A stretch of 64,000 nt of DNA from Pelistega sp. (GCA_030538255.1 JAUNUI010000005.1:62001-126000); one strand, 5' to 3'; positions 34,570 through 45,513 are shown, counted from the first letter of the stretch. Program-made: numbers and translations. The notes: generated by a model not told the origin, from the sequence alone.

Positions 34570-35298
34570 ATGACTGAACATACAAGCAAACGTTTTGGCG
34601 AAGATTTAGAAACCGTACGCTCTAAATTACTACGCATGGGTGGCATTGTCGAATCTATTATTGTTGATGCAGTAGATTCTGTAAGTACTGGCAATCTAGA
34701 GACGATTTCTCGTGTTCTAGATCGCGAGAAAGAAATCAATGCATTAGAAATTGAATTAGACAGCATTATTGCCGAAGTGATGGCAACTCAGCAGCCAGCT
34801 GCTGTGGATTTACGCTTATTGGTTTCGGTCTTAAAGATGGTCACTGATATGGAACGTTCTGGTGACGAGGCTGAGAAAGTTGCTAAGATGGCTCGCCGTC
34901 TGCATGAGAACAACTCACGTTTTGAGCCATTAGTTGAGATGCGCCATATCGGTAATCTTGTGGTGAATATGTTGCATAAACTACTCGACGCATTTGCACG
35001 TAATGACGCTATCTTAGCGGCTGAAGTGGTGCGCGCCGATAAGCAAGTCGACAAAGAGTGGAAAGCCGTTCTACGTAGCATCAGTAGCTACATGATTGAA
35101 GATCCACGCTTAGTGAGCGAAGGTATTGATCTGATGTTTATCGCTCGTGCACTTGAGCGTATTGGTGACCATACGAAGAACATGGCAGAACGCGTAATTT
35201 ACCTTGTACAAGGTGAGGACGTACGCCATGCAGGTGCTAAGTATGCGGAGAAAGTAGCACGTGGTGAACATGAAGAGCCAGCTACACCTGCTGAGTAA
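34570..35298 (+). CDS. phoU: Phosphate signalling regulator PhoU
   Basis: A 242-residue helical protein made of two PhoU repeats with the metal-binding motifs DMERSGDEAEKVA (first half) and ALERIGDHTKNMAE (second half). It restrains the PhoR/PhoB system and phosphate uptake through PstSCAB when phosphate is plentiful. The ATG giving MTEHTSKRFGEDLE is preferred over an in-frame ATG 39 bases earlier, which would overlap the promoter. The gene stands alone here, with no pst or phoBR genes beside it, and has its own Pho box and a terminator. Confidence 0.95.
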   Translation: MTEHTSKRFGEDLETVRSKLLRMGGIVESIIVDAVDSVSTGNLETISRVLDREKEINALEIELDSIIAEVMATQQPAAVDLRLLVSVLKMVTDMERSGDEAEKVAKMARRLHENNSRFEPLVEMRHIGNLVVNMLHKLLDAFARNDAILAAEVVRADKQVDKEWKAVLRSISSYMIEDPRLVSEGIDLMFIARALERIGDHTKNMAERVIYLVQGEDVRHAGAKYAEKVARGEHEEPATPAE

Positions 35299-35455
35299 GT
35301 TGCATTAGTAAGTTTCATTTGTCGCTTCAGTTTATGAGCTTCTGTGTACGAACTAGTGATTAGCATTATTGGGCTGATTCTATTGATGCTAAATCAACTC
35401 ACAAACTCTATAGATGCTGCTAACACAAGTCACGAACTCAAATACTGAAAGCATA

Positions 35456-35490
35456 AAATAAGGCCTAACTTCATCAGTTAGGCCTTATTT
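35456..35490 (+). terminator. Terminator of phoU
   Basis: A perfect 15-bp stem (AAATAAGGCCTAACT and its complement) with the loop TCATC. The A and T ends of the arms supply a short T stretch on both strands, so it could work in both directions. Confidence 0.85.
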
Positions 35491-35654
35491 ATTAATTCTA
35501 CGGTATTAAGGTCTAGATACCGTTGTCAGTTTTACAATTAATCATTCAGCTATCTATTGCTTAGCACTCTATCATTCGGCGAACTATTATTCAGCGAACT
35601 GTAATTCGGTGAACAGAATCAAGACTGTCGCTTAGCTTCACACGTGACAGCGCT

Positions 35655-35765
35655 ATTTCTTTAAGGGCTTCAAGTGCTTTAATAGCTTTAATGGTTTCAA
35701 TATCTTCAAGAGCTTCAAGTGCTTTAAGTGCTTTAAGGGTTGCAAGAGCTTTAAGGCACTTGCTT
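35655..35765 (-). repeat. Degenerate 9-bp repeat tract downstream of the YggX gene
   Basis: On the minus strand, units such as CTTAAAGCA and CTTGAAGCT recur about ten times. One minus-strand frame runs open through the tract and on to about 35600, giving a Lys-Ala-Leu rich, helix-like sequence (KALKALEALEDIETIKAI), but it has no start codon and is out of frame with the YggX gene that ends at 35764. Confidence 0.6.
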
Positions 35766-36036
35766 AAGCACTCGGTGGCACATAGCCTTGTGCTTCAACG
35801 TCTTGGTCCTCAAATAGATAGCTTTCCATCTGTTGCTTAACGTACTTACGCGCACGCGCATCGGCTAAATTTAAGCGGTTTTCATTCACAATGCGGGTTT
35901 GGATATCGGTCCAATTAATCCAAGCTTGTTTAGAAATATTCTGCCAAATCTTAACGCCTAACTCACCAGGGTATGGTGGATAATCAAGCCCTTCAGCTTC
36001 TTGTTTCAATTTTAAGCAATTCACCATGCGTACCAT
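35764..36036 (-). CDS. yggX: Probable Fe(2+)-trafficking protein, YggX family
   Basis: A 90-residue cytoplasmic protein linked to iron handling and protection of iron-sulfur clusters. The conserved Cys7 (MVNCLKL), the segment [15 protein letters not shown] and [16 protein letters not shown] are intact, and GYVPPSA is a normal end. The start fits because Cys7 falls at its usual place. It lies 98 bases downstream of argA on the same strand. Confidence 0.95.
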   Translation of the reverse strand: MVRMVNCLKLKQEAEGLDYPPYPGELGVKIWQNISKQAWINWTDIQTRIVNENRLNLADARARKYVKQQMESYLFEDQDVEAQGYVPPSA

Positions 36037-36134
36037 ATATCATTCCTATGTGTTGAATTTCGTGACTTACTACTATACCAAATTATAGCAACTTACCCAA
36101 ATAAGCCCACACCGTTAATAAGCTGATTCAGCCA

Positions 36135-37502
36135 CTACAATTTTTTAATAAACACTAAGCTATTACGTGAGCGGTTATAGCTTGATTGCTTGCTCAAGGG
36201 CAGATCATTTACCGAGCCCTGACTAAATCCACGCTTCACAAACCAGTGTGAAGTACGGGTAGTTAAGACAAATAGACGCTTCATCCCCAGTGCACGTGCC
36301 TTATTTTCAGTATGACGTAATAATAACTCACCCTCACCAGAGCTCTGCCAATCAGGATGAACAATTAGACAAGCCATCTCCGCCATCTTGTCGTCGGGGT
36401 AGGGGATAAGGGCGACACAACCGAAGATAATGCCGTCATGCTCCATCACCGTGAATTTCTCGACATCACGCTCAATCACATGACGACCACGTGGCACCAA
36501 GGTACCATCGGCTTCTAGTGGCTCAATCAAGGACACAATCGCACCGATATCATCGATGGTAGCAGGACGTAAATCGTCCAAGGTATCTTCAACCACCATG
36601 GTACCAATACCATCGTGGGTGAAATATTCTAAAAGGATGGAGCCATCAAGCTCATACGGAATAATATGCGCACGCTTAACGCCTCGACGCACCGCATTAG
36701 CGGTATGACGCAGTAAGTTGGCACTAATCGGATCCAGAAAGTCGCGCTTGAGCAGTTGCTCCACATCGTCGCGGGCGATTTCGGTAATCACATCATCATT
36801 CTCATCGCGCAAGATACCATTCTTACTCATGAAGATTAACTTATCTGCTTGTAGTGCGACAGCCGTACTGGTAGCTAATTCTTCCATGGCAATATTGAAA
36901 GCCTCACCCGTCGGCGAGAAGCCAATCGGACCGATAAGCACCACAGCACCCAATGAGATCGCCTTATTAATGGTCTCAATATCGAATTTACGCACCTTGC
37001 CAGAGTGCTTATAGTCTAGACCGTTAATGACACCAAGCGGTTGCGCCGTGACGAAGTTGCCTGAGATAATGTGAATATGTGAGTTCGACATTGGCGTGTT
37101 CGGTAGACCCTGGCTGAAGGCCGCTTCAATATCTAAGCGAATTTCACCTGCCGCTTCTTTGCAACATTCCAGTGCTTCAGCCGAAGTCGGTTCCATGCCA
37201 TGACCAAATTGGAAGGTGTAACCCTTGAGGCGCAGCTGTTCATTGACTTGTGGGCGCGAGCCGAAAATCAGCACCAAGCGCACACCAAGTGCAGTTAATA
37301 GGGATAAGTCTTGAATTAAGGGGTTTAAGCCACCATCTTGAATAAGTTCACCCCCAAACCCCACGACAAATGTCTTGCCACGCATGGTGTGCACATAAGG
37401 GGCAACTTCTCGGAACCAGCGCACAAATTGAGCGGGTGAAGTTTCAGGCGCATCCAATGCAGAAAAGGTTTCAGGTTCTTGTACAGACATAGTGAATAAC
37501 AT
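36135..37502 (-). CDS. argA: N-acetylglutamate synthase
   Basis: A 455-residue enzyme acetylating glutamate as the first step of arginine synthesis. The N-terminal amino-acid-kinase domain (FVVGFGGELIQDG, LIFGSRPQVNEQL) is joined to a C-terminal GNAT acetyltransferase domain (about 310-455, with ACLIVHPDWQSSGEGELLL as the acetyl-CoA loop). This is the classical ArgA layout, and feedback by arginine is expected. It starts 72 bases from the divergent hrpA. A Met four codons in (MSVQEPETF) is an alternative start. Confidence 0.95.
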   Translation of the reverse strand: MLFTMSVQEPETFSALDAPETSPAQFVRWFREVAPYVHTMRGKTFVVGFGGELIQDGGLNPLIQDLSLLTALGVRLVLIFGSRPQVNEQLRLKGYTFQFGHGMEPTSAEALECCKEAAGEIRLDIEAAFSQGLPNTPMSNSHIHIISGNFVTAQPLGVINGLDYKHSGKVRKFDIETINKAISLGAVVLIGPIGFSPTGEAFNIAMEELATSTAVALQADKLIFMSKNGILRDENDDVITEIARDDVEQLLKRDFLDPISANLLRHTANAVRRGVKRAHIIPYELDGSILLEYFTHDGIGTMVVEDTLDDLRPATIDDIGAIVSLIEPLEADGTLVPRGRHVIERDVEKFTVMEHDGIIFGCVALIPYPDDKMAEMACLIVHPDWQSSGEGELLLRHTENKARALGMKRLFVLTTRTSHWFVKRGFSQGSVNDLPLSKQSSYNRSRNSLVFIKKL

Positions 37503-37574
37503 ACTCCAAAATAGGCTTGGCTAATTCAGGCTTAGCCACTCAGATTACAACGTGCGACGCCATAGAAAATTATA

Positions 37575-40500
37575 ATGTCGGACAAGGACAATTTTAAATC
37601 GAATATGACAAATAATCATCAATCTTCCTCGAATAAAGTGCAATCTGCCATGGCCCAAGCCTTAAAAAGTGCAATTGCCGATAAAAAGCCGCAACATTCA
37701 CCTTCAATCGGCGAGCCAGCGCGTGCAAACAAGCCCGCAACTGCGAAACCTGCGCCTGTATCCAAGCCTGCCCCTGCGTCTAAACCTACGCCAGTCCCGA
37801 CGCTTAACGCTGAGCCTGTATCCACGTCTGTTCCCACGCCTGTATCTGCGCCAACATCAAGGTATACCCATGCTGCACCTGTGACAAAAACTCCTCATAA
37901 GATGAATAAGCCTGTGGCACCGCAACAGACTCAAGTGCCAGCTAAAGCCAGCTCTAGCGTTCAGCAGCAAGAGCCAGGGACAAAGCCCACCGCGCGCCCA
38001 CAAAGACCAACACGACCGGGTCACGTTAAACCGCGCCAAGCTTCACAGCAACGGACTCAAGCGAACGCCAGTAGGTCTAGGGCTCAGCCACATACTAGCA
38101 GCGCGCTTGATAGTACAGCCACAATGCCAGACGATGCAGCCACACCTCTACGCGACTTACCTGCGATTGAGTACGACGCCGAATTACCCGTTAGCGCACG
38201 CCGTGAAGAGATTGCGAAAGCCATTAACGAACATCAGATTATTATCGTCAGCGGTGAGACAGGATCGGGTAAGACCACACAATTGCCGAAAATCTGCTTA
38301 GAGCTTGGTCGTGGTCAGAAGGGGCTTATCGGCCATACACAACCTCGCCGTATCGCTGCCGTCTCCGTGGCCAAGCGTATTGCCCAAGAATTGAAAACTA
38401 CGCTGGGCGATTGGGTCGGTTATCAGGTGCGCTTTAACGATAAGACAGGACCACAAGCGGCTATCAAGTTGATGACCGATGGTATCTTGCTCGCTGAGTC
38501 TCAGCGTGACCCCTTGTTGCGACGTTATGACACTATCATTATCGATGAAGCTCATGAACGTAGTTTAAATATTGACTTTCTTTTGGGCTTCTTAAAGAAC
38601 CTGAGCCGCAAGCGTCCTGATCTCAAAATTATTATCACCTCGGCCACCATTGATGCACAGAAATTTGCCCAGCACTTTGCCGATAAGCGCGGTAAGCCAG
38701 CACCTGTGATTGAAGTCTCAGGTCGCCTCTATCCCGTGGAAGTACGTTATCGTCCTTGGCAACTTGATGAAAAAGCCGCTGCGAATGTGGAGGCCAAGGC
38801 GCCCCGTAGTAAAGAGCGCATGGCGCAAGATGATGAGCGCGACTTAATTGATGGTATTGTGCAAGCGGTTGATGAGTGTCAAGGAGAAGGTAGCGGTGAT
38901 ATTCTAATCTTCTTGCCGGGTGAGCGAGAAATTCGTGAGACGGCGGAAGCCTTACGTAAGCATAAGACAGGTCAAGCACATATTCTGCCGCTATTTGCTC
39001 GTATGTCACAAGGTGATCAGGAATTAATATTTCATCCTTCAAGCAATCAACGGCGGATAATTCTCGCCACCAACGTCGCCGAAACCTCACTGACTGTGCC
39101 AGGTATTCGCTTTGTGATTGATACCGGCCTAGCTCGTATTAAGCGCTATTCATGGCGTAATAAAGTCGAGCAGTTATTGATTGAGAAAATTAGCCAAGCC
39201 TCAGCGAATCAACGAGCAGGTCGTTGCGGTCGGGTCAGTTCGGGCATCTGTATTCGTCTCTATGATGAGGAGGATTTCTCCCATCGTGATGAATTTACTG
39301 ATCCTGAAATCTTACGCTCATCACTAGCCTCGGTGATTCTGCGGATGAAAGCCTTACGCCTACATGCGATTGAGGAGTTTCCATTCGTAGATAAACCTAC
39401 GGGCAAGGCGATTGCTGACGGTTATCATATCCTCCAAGAGTTAGGTGCAATTGATGAGAACAATCGCTTAACAGCGATAGGTCGTCAATTGGCTGACTTG
39501 CCGCTAGACCCGAAAGTGGCGCGTATGATTCTAGCCGCGCGTGATTTACAGAGCTTACGTGAAGTCCTTATTATTGCCGCGGCCTTATCCATTCAAGACC
39601 CACGCGAAAGTCCATTCGATGCGAAGCAACAAAGCCAACAAGCCCATGCTAAGTTTAAAGATGAAAAATCCGAATTTATTTCTTATTTAAAGCTGTGGAA
39701 TTGGTACCATGAGGCCGTAGAGCATAAAGCCTCACAACGTAAATTAATCGAACAATTACGCAAAGAATACCTATCGCCTTGGCGCCTACGTGAGTGGCAT
39801 GACATCCATTCTCAACTCTTAGGGCTACTCAGTGAGAAGGGCTGGCGCATTAACCAAACCGATGCGACCTATGAGCAAGTGCATAAAGCCTTGCTCAGTG
39901 GTCTCTTAGGTAATATCGGCCTGAAAAGCGAAACCGATAATGCCATGTATCAGGGCGCACGCGAAATCCGCTTTATGATTCATCCTGGATCGACCTTGGC
40001 CAAGAAAGCAGGGAAGTGGATAATGGCGGGGGAGTTAGTGGAAACCTCAAGGCTTTTCGCCCGCGTGATTGCCAAGATTGAGCCACAATGGATTGAGCAG
40101 ATTGGTGCTCACTTATTGAAAAAGCAATGGTCAGACCCGCAATGGCAACGTACGCGCGGTCAAGTCTTGATTAATGAACGCGCAAGCCTGTATGGTGTGC
40201 AAGTTTATCAAGGCCGTAAAGTGCATTATGCGAATATTGATGCCGAGAAAGCACGTGAAGTCTTTATTCGTGAAGCCTTAGTCACGGGCGAGATTGATAC
40301 GCGCTTGCCTTTTATCGCCAAGAATCAACGCTTAATACAAGAAATTGAGCGTCTCGAACATAAAACGCGTCGTCCCGATATTTTGGTCGATGATGAATTG
40401 ATTTTCGCTTTTTATGCGCAGCTATTGCCGGCTGATATTTGCCAGACTGTGAGCCTTGAAGCCTGGTATAAAACCTTGACAGCCGAACAACAACAAGCTT

Positions 40501-41936
40501 TGGTGCTAAAGCGTGACGATTTAATGCGCCATGAGGCAGCAGGCGTGACCACCAGCGTATTCCCTAAAGCTATGCAATGGGATGGTTTAAGCTTGCCATT
40601 AAGTTATCACTTCGAGCCAGGCTCACCGAAAGACGGGGTGACGATTATTGTGCCACTATATGCGATTAAGCAAGTTGATGCGGTAGCGGCACAATGGTTA
40701 GTGCCCGGTATGTTACGTGAAAAGGTACAGTTCTTACTGAAATCATTACCGCAGAAAATTCGTCGCCATTGTGTCCCCATCCCTGATTATGCAAGTAACT
40801 TCTATCATCGACAATACGATCAATTAGGGCAGCCGAACAAGCCTTTACTGCAAGCTTTGGCTGAGGATATTTGGGAGCAGACGCAGACTCGTGTGCGCGA
40901 TGAAGACTTCAAGCTTGAAACATTGCCACCGCATATGTTTATGATTTTTAAAGTCGTTGATGAGCATGGCCGCATGTTATCGGCCAGCCGTAATTTACAA
41001 CAACTGAAAGCCGAGCATGCAGGACAAGCACAAAGCACCTTCCAGCATATTGCCAGTCAAGATAAGCAGGTACTCAAATTCTTAGACGCTGAGCAGATTG
41101 TTGATTGGAGTTTCGGTGAACTGCCTGAAATTCTAGAAATTAAACGCAATAAGCAATCATTTATTGGTTATCCTGCTTTGATAGATAAGGGTGAGTATTG
41201 CGAACTGGATGTTTTTGATGAGCCAGAACAAGCTATGGCACAGCATAAGCAAGGACTATTGCGCCTATTTAAAATTGCTTTAAAAGAACAGCTGAAGTTT
41301 CTCGCCAAGAATATTACTGAGCTGACTCAGATGAGCATGCTGTATATGCCTCTGGGAACGCAAGAAGAACTCAAGCAATATATTTTGGATTGTGCCTTGA
41401 CGCAGGCGGCCTTATTTGAGCCGTGGCCTGTTGATCAAGCCAGTTTTGATGCGCGCAAACAGGTTGCGAAAGAGAAGTTAGGCTTGCTCGTGAATGAAGT
41501 TGCCCGACTTGCACAACAAATTTTGGAGCAATATCATGCCAGCCAGAAGAAACTCGTCGCCATCAAACCCCATAAACAAGCCTATGAAGATATGCAGAAG
41601 AACCAAGCCACCTTAATGCGCAAAGACTTCCTTGTGGCTTATGATATTGCAAACTTAAATCACTTTGTGCGTTACTTGAAGGCCGATTGGGTACGAATTG
41701 ATAAATTACGAGCAGACCCAGCCCGCGATATGCGCCTAATGCAGGAGATGCTACCTATGCAGGTAAATTATCAACGGGCTTTTAACCAATTAAAAGGCCG
41801 ACACGATGAGCGCTTAGAGGATTTTCGTTGGTTATTGCAAGAGTTGCGTGTGGCCTTATTTGCGCAAGAGTTGCGTACGCCTATGCCTGTCTCACTTAAG
41901 CGCTTACAGAAGGCTTGGGCTACCATGCACAATTAA
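37575..41936 (+). CDS. hrpA: ATP-dependent RNA helicase HrpA
   Basis: A 1453-residue DEAH-box helicase. Residues 40-190 are a Pro/Ala/Lys/Thr-rich, probably disordered extension. The helicase core follows: Walker A GETGSGKT at 227-234, DEAH at 324-327, SATID, then QRAGRCGRV as motif VI, the HA2 domain and the long C-terminal DUF3418 region. HrpA acts on mRNA and has been tied to rescue of stalled ribosomes. E. coli HrpA has 1300 residues; the excess here is mainly the N-terminal extension. Confidence 0.95.
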   Translation: MSDKDNFKSNMTNNHQSSSNKVQSAMAQALKSAIADKKPQHSPSIGEPARANKPATAKPAPVSKPAPASKPTPVPTLNAEPVSTSVPTPVSAPTSRYTHAAPVTKTPHKMNKPVAPQQTQVPAKASSSVQQQEPGTKPTARPQRPTRPGHVKPRQASQQRTQANASRSRAQPHTSSALDSTATMPDDAATPLRDLPAIEYDAELPVSARREEIAKAINEHQIIIVSGETGSGKTTQLPKICLELGRGQKGLIGHTQPRRIAAVSVAKRIAQELKTTLGDWVGYQVRFNDKTGPQAAIKLMTDGILLAESQRDPLLRRYDTIIIDEAHERSLNIDFLLGFLKNLSRKRPDLKIIITSATIDAQKFAQHFADKRGKPAPVIEVSGRLYPVEVRYRPWQLDEKAAANVEAKAPRSKERMAQDDERDLIDGIVQAVDECQGEGSGDILIFLPGEREIRETAEALRKHKTGQAHILPLFARMSQGDQELIFHPSSNQRRIILATNVAETSLTVPGIRFVIDTGLARIKRYSWRNKVEQLLIEKISQASANQRAGRCGRVSSGICIRLYDEEDFSHRDEFTDPEILRSSLASVILRMKALRLHAIEEFPFVDKPTGKAIADGYHILQELGAIDENNRLTAIGRQLADLPLDPKVARMILAARDLQSLREVLIIAAALSIQDPRESPFDAKQQSQQAHAKFKDEKSEFISYLKLWNWYHEAVEHKASQRKLIEQLRKEYLSPWRLREWHDIHSQLLGLLSEKGWRINQTDATYEQVHKALLSGLLGNIGLKSETDNAMYQGAREIRFMIHPGSTLAKKAGKWIMAGELVETSRLFARVIAKIEPQWIEQIGAHLLKKQWSDPQWQRTRGQVLINERASLYGVQVYQGRKVHYANIDAEKAREVFIREALVTGEIDTRLPFIAKNQRLIQEIERLEHKTRRPDILVDDELIFAFYAQLLPADICQTVSLEAWYKTLTAEQQQALVLKRDDLMRHEAAGVTTSVFPKAMQWDGLSLPLSYHFEPGSPKDGVTIIVPLYAIKQVDAVAAQWLVPGMLREKVQFLLKSLPQKIRRHCVPIPDYASNFYHRQYDQLGQPNKPLLQALAEDIWEQTQTRVRDEDFKLETLPPHMFMIFKVVDEHGRMLSASRNLQQLKAEHAGQAQSTFQHIASQDKQVLKFLDAEQIVDWSFGELPEILEIKRNKQSFIGYPALIDKGEYCELDVFDEPEQAMAQHKQGLLRLFKIALKEQLKFLAKNITELTQMSMLYMPLGTQEELKQYILDCALTQAALFEPWPVDQASFDARKQVAKEKLGLLVNEVARLAQQILEQYHASQKKLVAIKPHKQAYEDMQKNQATLMRKDFLVAYDIANLNHFVRYLKADWVRIDKLRADPARDMRLMQEMLPMQVNYQRAFNQLKGRHDERLEDFRWLLQELRVALFAQELRTPMPVSLKRLQKAWATMHN

Positions 41937-42012
41937 TCCCAGAACACCTTGAGCCAGCGCGTATAATGCTAAACTCTTATTTTCATCCACTCCTTACGAG
42001 CTTTATTTCAGT

Positions 42013-45000
42013 ATGACGACCCAGACCGCGCCGATCCCCTTTGTGCATTTACGTAGCCACTCCGAATTCTCCGTTGTTGATGGTACGGCGCGTGTCGATG
42101 ATTTGGTGAAGGCGGCGAAGAATTTTAATCAGCCGGCCCTAACGCTGAGTGACTTAGGTAATTTATTTGGTCAGATTAAATTCTATAAGCAAGCGCGTAA
42201 GAGTGGCATCAAACCGATTATTGCCTGTGACTTATGGCTCTCCAATGAGCAAGACCCGAATCAGCCGTTTCGTTGCCTTTTAATTGCGAAGAACCATGAG
42301 GGCTATTTAAGTCTTTGTGAATTGATTTCTAAAGCTTGGCTCGAAAATCAAAATCTCGGCCATGGTGAAATTCGTAAAGCCTGGTTGCGTGATGCTAAGG
42401 GGCTGATTGCCTTATCAGGGGCACGTCAAGGTGATATTGGCCATGCTCTTGAAGTGGGGAACTATGCGCATGCCGTGGAGTTAGCCAAAGAGTGGCGTGA
42501 TCTCTTCCCCGATAGTTTCTATCTTGAATTGCAACGGGCGGGCTTTGATGGTGATGAGGGCTATGTACAGCAAGCCTTACGCATCGCCCAAGAATTACGT
42601 TTGCCCGTAGTGGCAACGCATCCGATACAGTTTCTACATGAGTCTGATTTTGACGCTCATGAGGCCCGGATTTGTATTGCTGATGGCGAGGTCTTAGCCA
42701 ACCCAACACGGGTTCGTCGCTTTAATCGTCAACAATATATGCTCAGTAGCGAGCAGATGCAGGCGCGCTTTGCCGATATTCCAAGTGCTTTAGAGAATAC
42801 GGTGGAGATTGCTAAGCGTTGCAATGTGACGATTGAATTAGGGCGCGCGCAATTACCTGATTTCCCCACACCTGATAATATTCCTCTGGATGAATATCTG
42901 GTCTACCTAGCCAAGCAGGGCTTAGCTAAGCGCATGCAGCACCTCTATCCTGATGAGCAAGAGCGTCTTAAGGCCTTCCCTGAATATCAGAAGCGACTTG
43001 ACTGGGAGTGTCAGACGATTATCTCTATGGGTTTCCCAGGTTACTTTCTGATTGTGCAAGACTTTATTAACTGGGGTAAGCACAATGGTGTTCCCGTGGG
43101 CCCTGGTCGTGGTTCAGGTGCAGGCTCTCTAGTGGCGTATTCTTTAGGTATTACCGATCTTGACCCGCTACGCTATGACTTGCTTTTCGAACGTTTCTTA
43201 AATCCAGAGCGCGTCTCTATGCCTGACTTTGATATTGACTTCTGCCAAGAGAACCGAGAGAAAGTCATCGAGTATGTGAAGGATAAATACGGTCGTGCGG
43301 CGGTGAGCCAGATTGCCACCTTCGGTACTTTAGGTGCTAAAGCCGTGGTACGTGATGTGGGGCGTGTGTTGGAGATGCCATATTCGCTCTGTGATGGGCT
43401 ATCCAAATTGATCCCCTTCAACCCAGCCAATCCCTGGTCTCTGGAAAAAACCTTAAACGAAGAACCCGAATTCCAACGCCGCTACCAAGATGATGAAGAG
43501 GTCAGGGCGATTGTCGACCTTGCGCGGCCGCTTGAAGGCCTCACCCGTAATATCGGTATGCACGCAGGGGGTGTTCTTATTGCACCAGGTAAGCTGACCG
43601 ATTTCTGTCCTCTGTATTGCCAGCCAGGCAGTGAATCTAGCGTGGTGTCGCAATATGATAAGGGCGATATTGAAGACGTGGGCTTGGTGAAGTTTGACTT
43701 CTTAGGCTTGCGTAACTTGACGATTTTAGATTGGGCCGTCCGCTATGTGCAGCGCTTTAATGAGGCGCAGAAAGACTTCGATATTATGAGTCTGCCCCTG
43801 GATGATGCGGCGACCTATCAGCTCTTGTGCGAAGGCAATACTACTGCGGTCTTCCAGCTGGAATCGCGTGGTATGAAGGAACTCTTACGCAAACTCCTGC
43901 CGAGTAATTTTGAGGACGTCATTGCGGTCCTTGCTTTATACCGTCCTGGTCCGCTGGAATCAGGCATGGTGGATGACTTTGTTAATCGTAAACATGGCCG
44001 TGCCGAAGTTGATTATTTCCATGAGGACTTAACCAGCACCCTGAATAGCACCTATGGCGTGATTGTCTACCAAGAACAGGTGATGCTCATCTCACAGATT
44101 ATTGGTGGTTATAGCCTAGGTGGCGCGGACTTATTGCGTCGCGCTATGGGTAAGAAAAAGCCCGAGGAGATGGCCAAGCACCGTGAGTTGTTTGAAAAAG
44201 GCGCTGTGGAAAAAGGTTACGACGGCGACTTAGCGGTACGCCTTTTTGACCTTATGGAGAAGTTCGCGGGCTACGGCTTCAATAAGAGTCACTCCGCTGC
44301 GTATGCGCTGATTGCCTATCAAACCGCCTGGCTCAAAGCCTATCACCCTGCTGAGTTTATTGCCGCGACCATGTCCTCGGATATGGATGATACCGATAAG
44401 GTGCAGATTTTCTGGCGCGATGCCTTAGATAATGGCTTAACCGTATTACCCGTGGATATTAATTTATCGGTGTATCGCTTTGAGCCTGTGCATGATGCGC
44501 ATAGTGCTAAGGGTATGCCGCCACGTACCATCCGCTATGGTCTAGGCGCGATTAAGGGAACCGGGCAGGCGGCGGTGGAAGAGATTCTACGCCAGCGCGA
44601 ACAAGATGGACCTTTTGTCGATCTGTATGATTTCTGTCGCCGTGTGAATCGTCATACCGTCAATCGTCGCTCAATGGAGGCGATGATTCGTGCGGGTGCA
44701 TTCGATAGCTTGCATTCAAATCGTGCGGCTTTATTAGCCAGCCTGAATCAAGCAATTGAGGCGGCCGATCAAGCTGATGAGAACGCTAATCAATTTTCTC
44801 TCTTTGAAGATGATTCCAGTGAGTTAGTGCAAAAAGAGATGGAGAAGGTGGTGCCATGGTCCTTATATGAAAGTCTGATGCAAGAGAAGCAAGCCTTGGG
44901 CTTTTACTTTAGTCATCACCTATTTGATGTATGGCGGGATGAAATTCGACGCTTTATTCCGACAACTCTGGCGAAAATTGCAGATAGTAAAGACGCACAA

Positions 45001-45513
45001 TGGATCGCAGGAGTGTTACTTGGTGTGCGTAGCTTTAACGTCAAGAATGAAGGGCAGGGGGATAGTCGCTTGTATTTCCTCTTGGTGGATGATGGTTCAG
45101 CACAGTTAGAAATTCTGTGTACGGCAGAGGTGTATGAACAGTATCGCCACTTAATCCAGACAGATCACTTATTAATTGCTCAAATTCGTGCCAAATTAAA
45201 CCGTTTTAATGGTACCTTGCGCTTAAGCGTGGAGGCGCTCTACGATTTACAGGCGGCACGCGAAGCGCGCGCACGACGCCTGGTGGTGCAGATTGATGAG
45301 ACGATGGATGTGGCGAGGATGCGACAACTGTTTAATCCGTTTCGGGCGGAACCAGAGAATGGTATCCCTGGCGTGTGGGTACAACTTGCGCTGAGCAGTG
45401 CGCAGCAGTTCCGTTGTAGCATCAATTTAGGTCAAGAATGGCGCTTACGTATGGCCGATGACTTATTCACCCAATTACACAGTCAACAAGTTGATTTTTC
45501 CTTGGAGTATTAG
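42013..45513 (+). CDS. dnaE: DNA polymerase III alpha subunit
   Basis: The 1166-residue replicative polymerase. The N-terminal PHP domain begins with HLRSHSEFSVVDGT. The polymerase core has GPGRGSGAGSLVAY and the catalytic aspartates Asp405, Asp407 and Asp409 in PDFDIDF. The fingers, helix-hairpin-helix and OB regions follow, and the C-terminus should bind tau and the clamp. The length matches E. coli DnaE (1160). It follows hrpA by 76 bases. Confidence 0.98.
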   Translation: MTTQTAPIPFVHLRSHSEFSVVDGTARVDDLVKAAKNFNQPALTLSDLGNLFGQIKFYKQARKSGIKPIIACDLWLSNEQDPNQPFRCLLIAKNHEGYLSLCELISKAWLENQNLGHGEIRKAWLRDAKGLIALSGARQGDIGHALEVGNYAHAVELAKEWRDLFPDSFYLELQRAGFDGDEGYVQQALRIAQELRLPVVATHPIQFLHESDFDAHEARICIADGEVLANPTRVRRFNRQQYMLSSEQMQARFADIPSALENTVEIAKRCNVTIELGRAQLPDFPTPDNIPLDEYLVYLAKQGLAKRMQHLYPDEQERLKAFPEYQKRLDWECQTIISMGFPGYFLIVQDFINWGKHNGVPVGPGRGSGAGSLVAYSLGITDLDPLRYDLLFERFLNPERVSMPDFDIDFCQENREKVIEYVKDKYGRAAVSQIATFGTLGAKAVVRDVGRVLEMPYSLCDGLSKLIPFNPANPWSLEKTLNEEPEFQRRYQDDEEVRAIVDLARPLEGLTRNIGMHAGGVLIAPGKLTDFCPLYCQPGSESSVVSQYDKGDIEDVGLVKFDFLGLRNLTILDWAVRYVQRFNEAQKDFDIMSLPLDDAATYQLLCEGNTTAVFQLESRGMKELLRKLLPSNFEDVIAVLALYRPGPLESGMVDDFVNRKHGRAEVDYFHEDLTSTLNSTYGVIVYQEQVMLISQIIGGYSLGGADLLRRAMGKKKPEEMAKHRELFEKGAVEKGYDGDLAVRLFDLMEKFAGYGFNKSHSAAYALIAYQTAWLKAYHPAEFIAATMSSDMDDTDKVQIFWRDALDNGLTVLPVDINLSVYRFEPVHDAHSAKGMPPRTIRYGLGAIKGTGQAAVEEILRQREQDGPFVDLYDFCRRVNRHTVNRRSMEAMIRAGAFDSLHSNRAALLASLNQAIEAADQADENANQFSLFEDDSSELVQKEMEKVVPWSLYESLMQEKQALGFYFSHHLFDVWRDEIRRFIPTTLAKIADSKDAQWIAGVLLGVRSFNVKNEGQGDSRLYFLLVDDGSAQLEILCTAEVYEQYRHLIQTDHLLIAQIRAKLNRFNGTLRLSVEALYDLQAAREARARRLVVQIDETMDVARMRQLFNPFRAEPENGIPGVWVQLALSSAQQFRCSINLGQEWRLRMADDLFTQLHSQQVDFSLEY

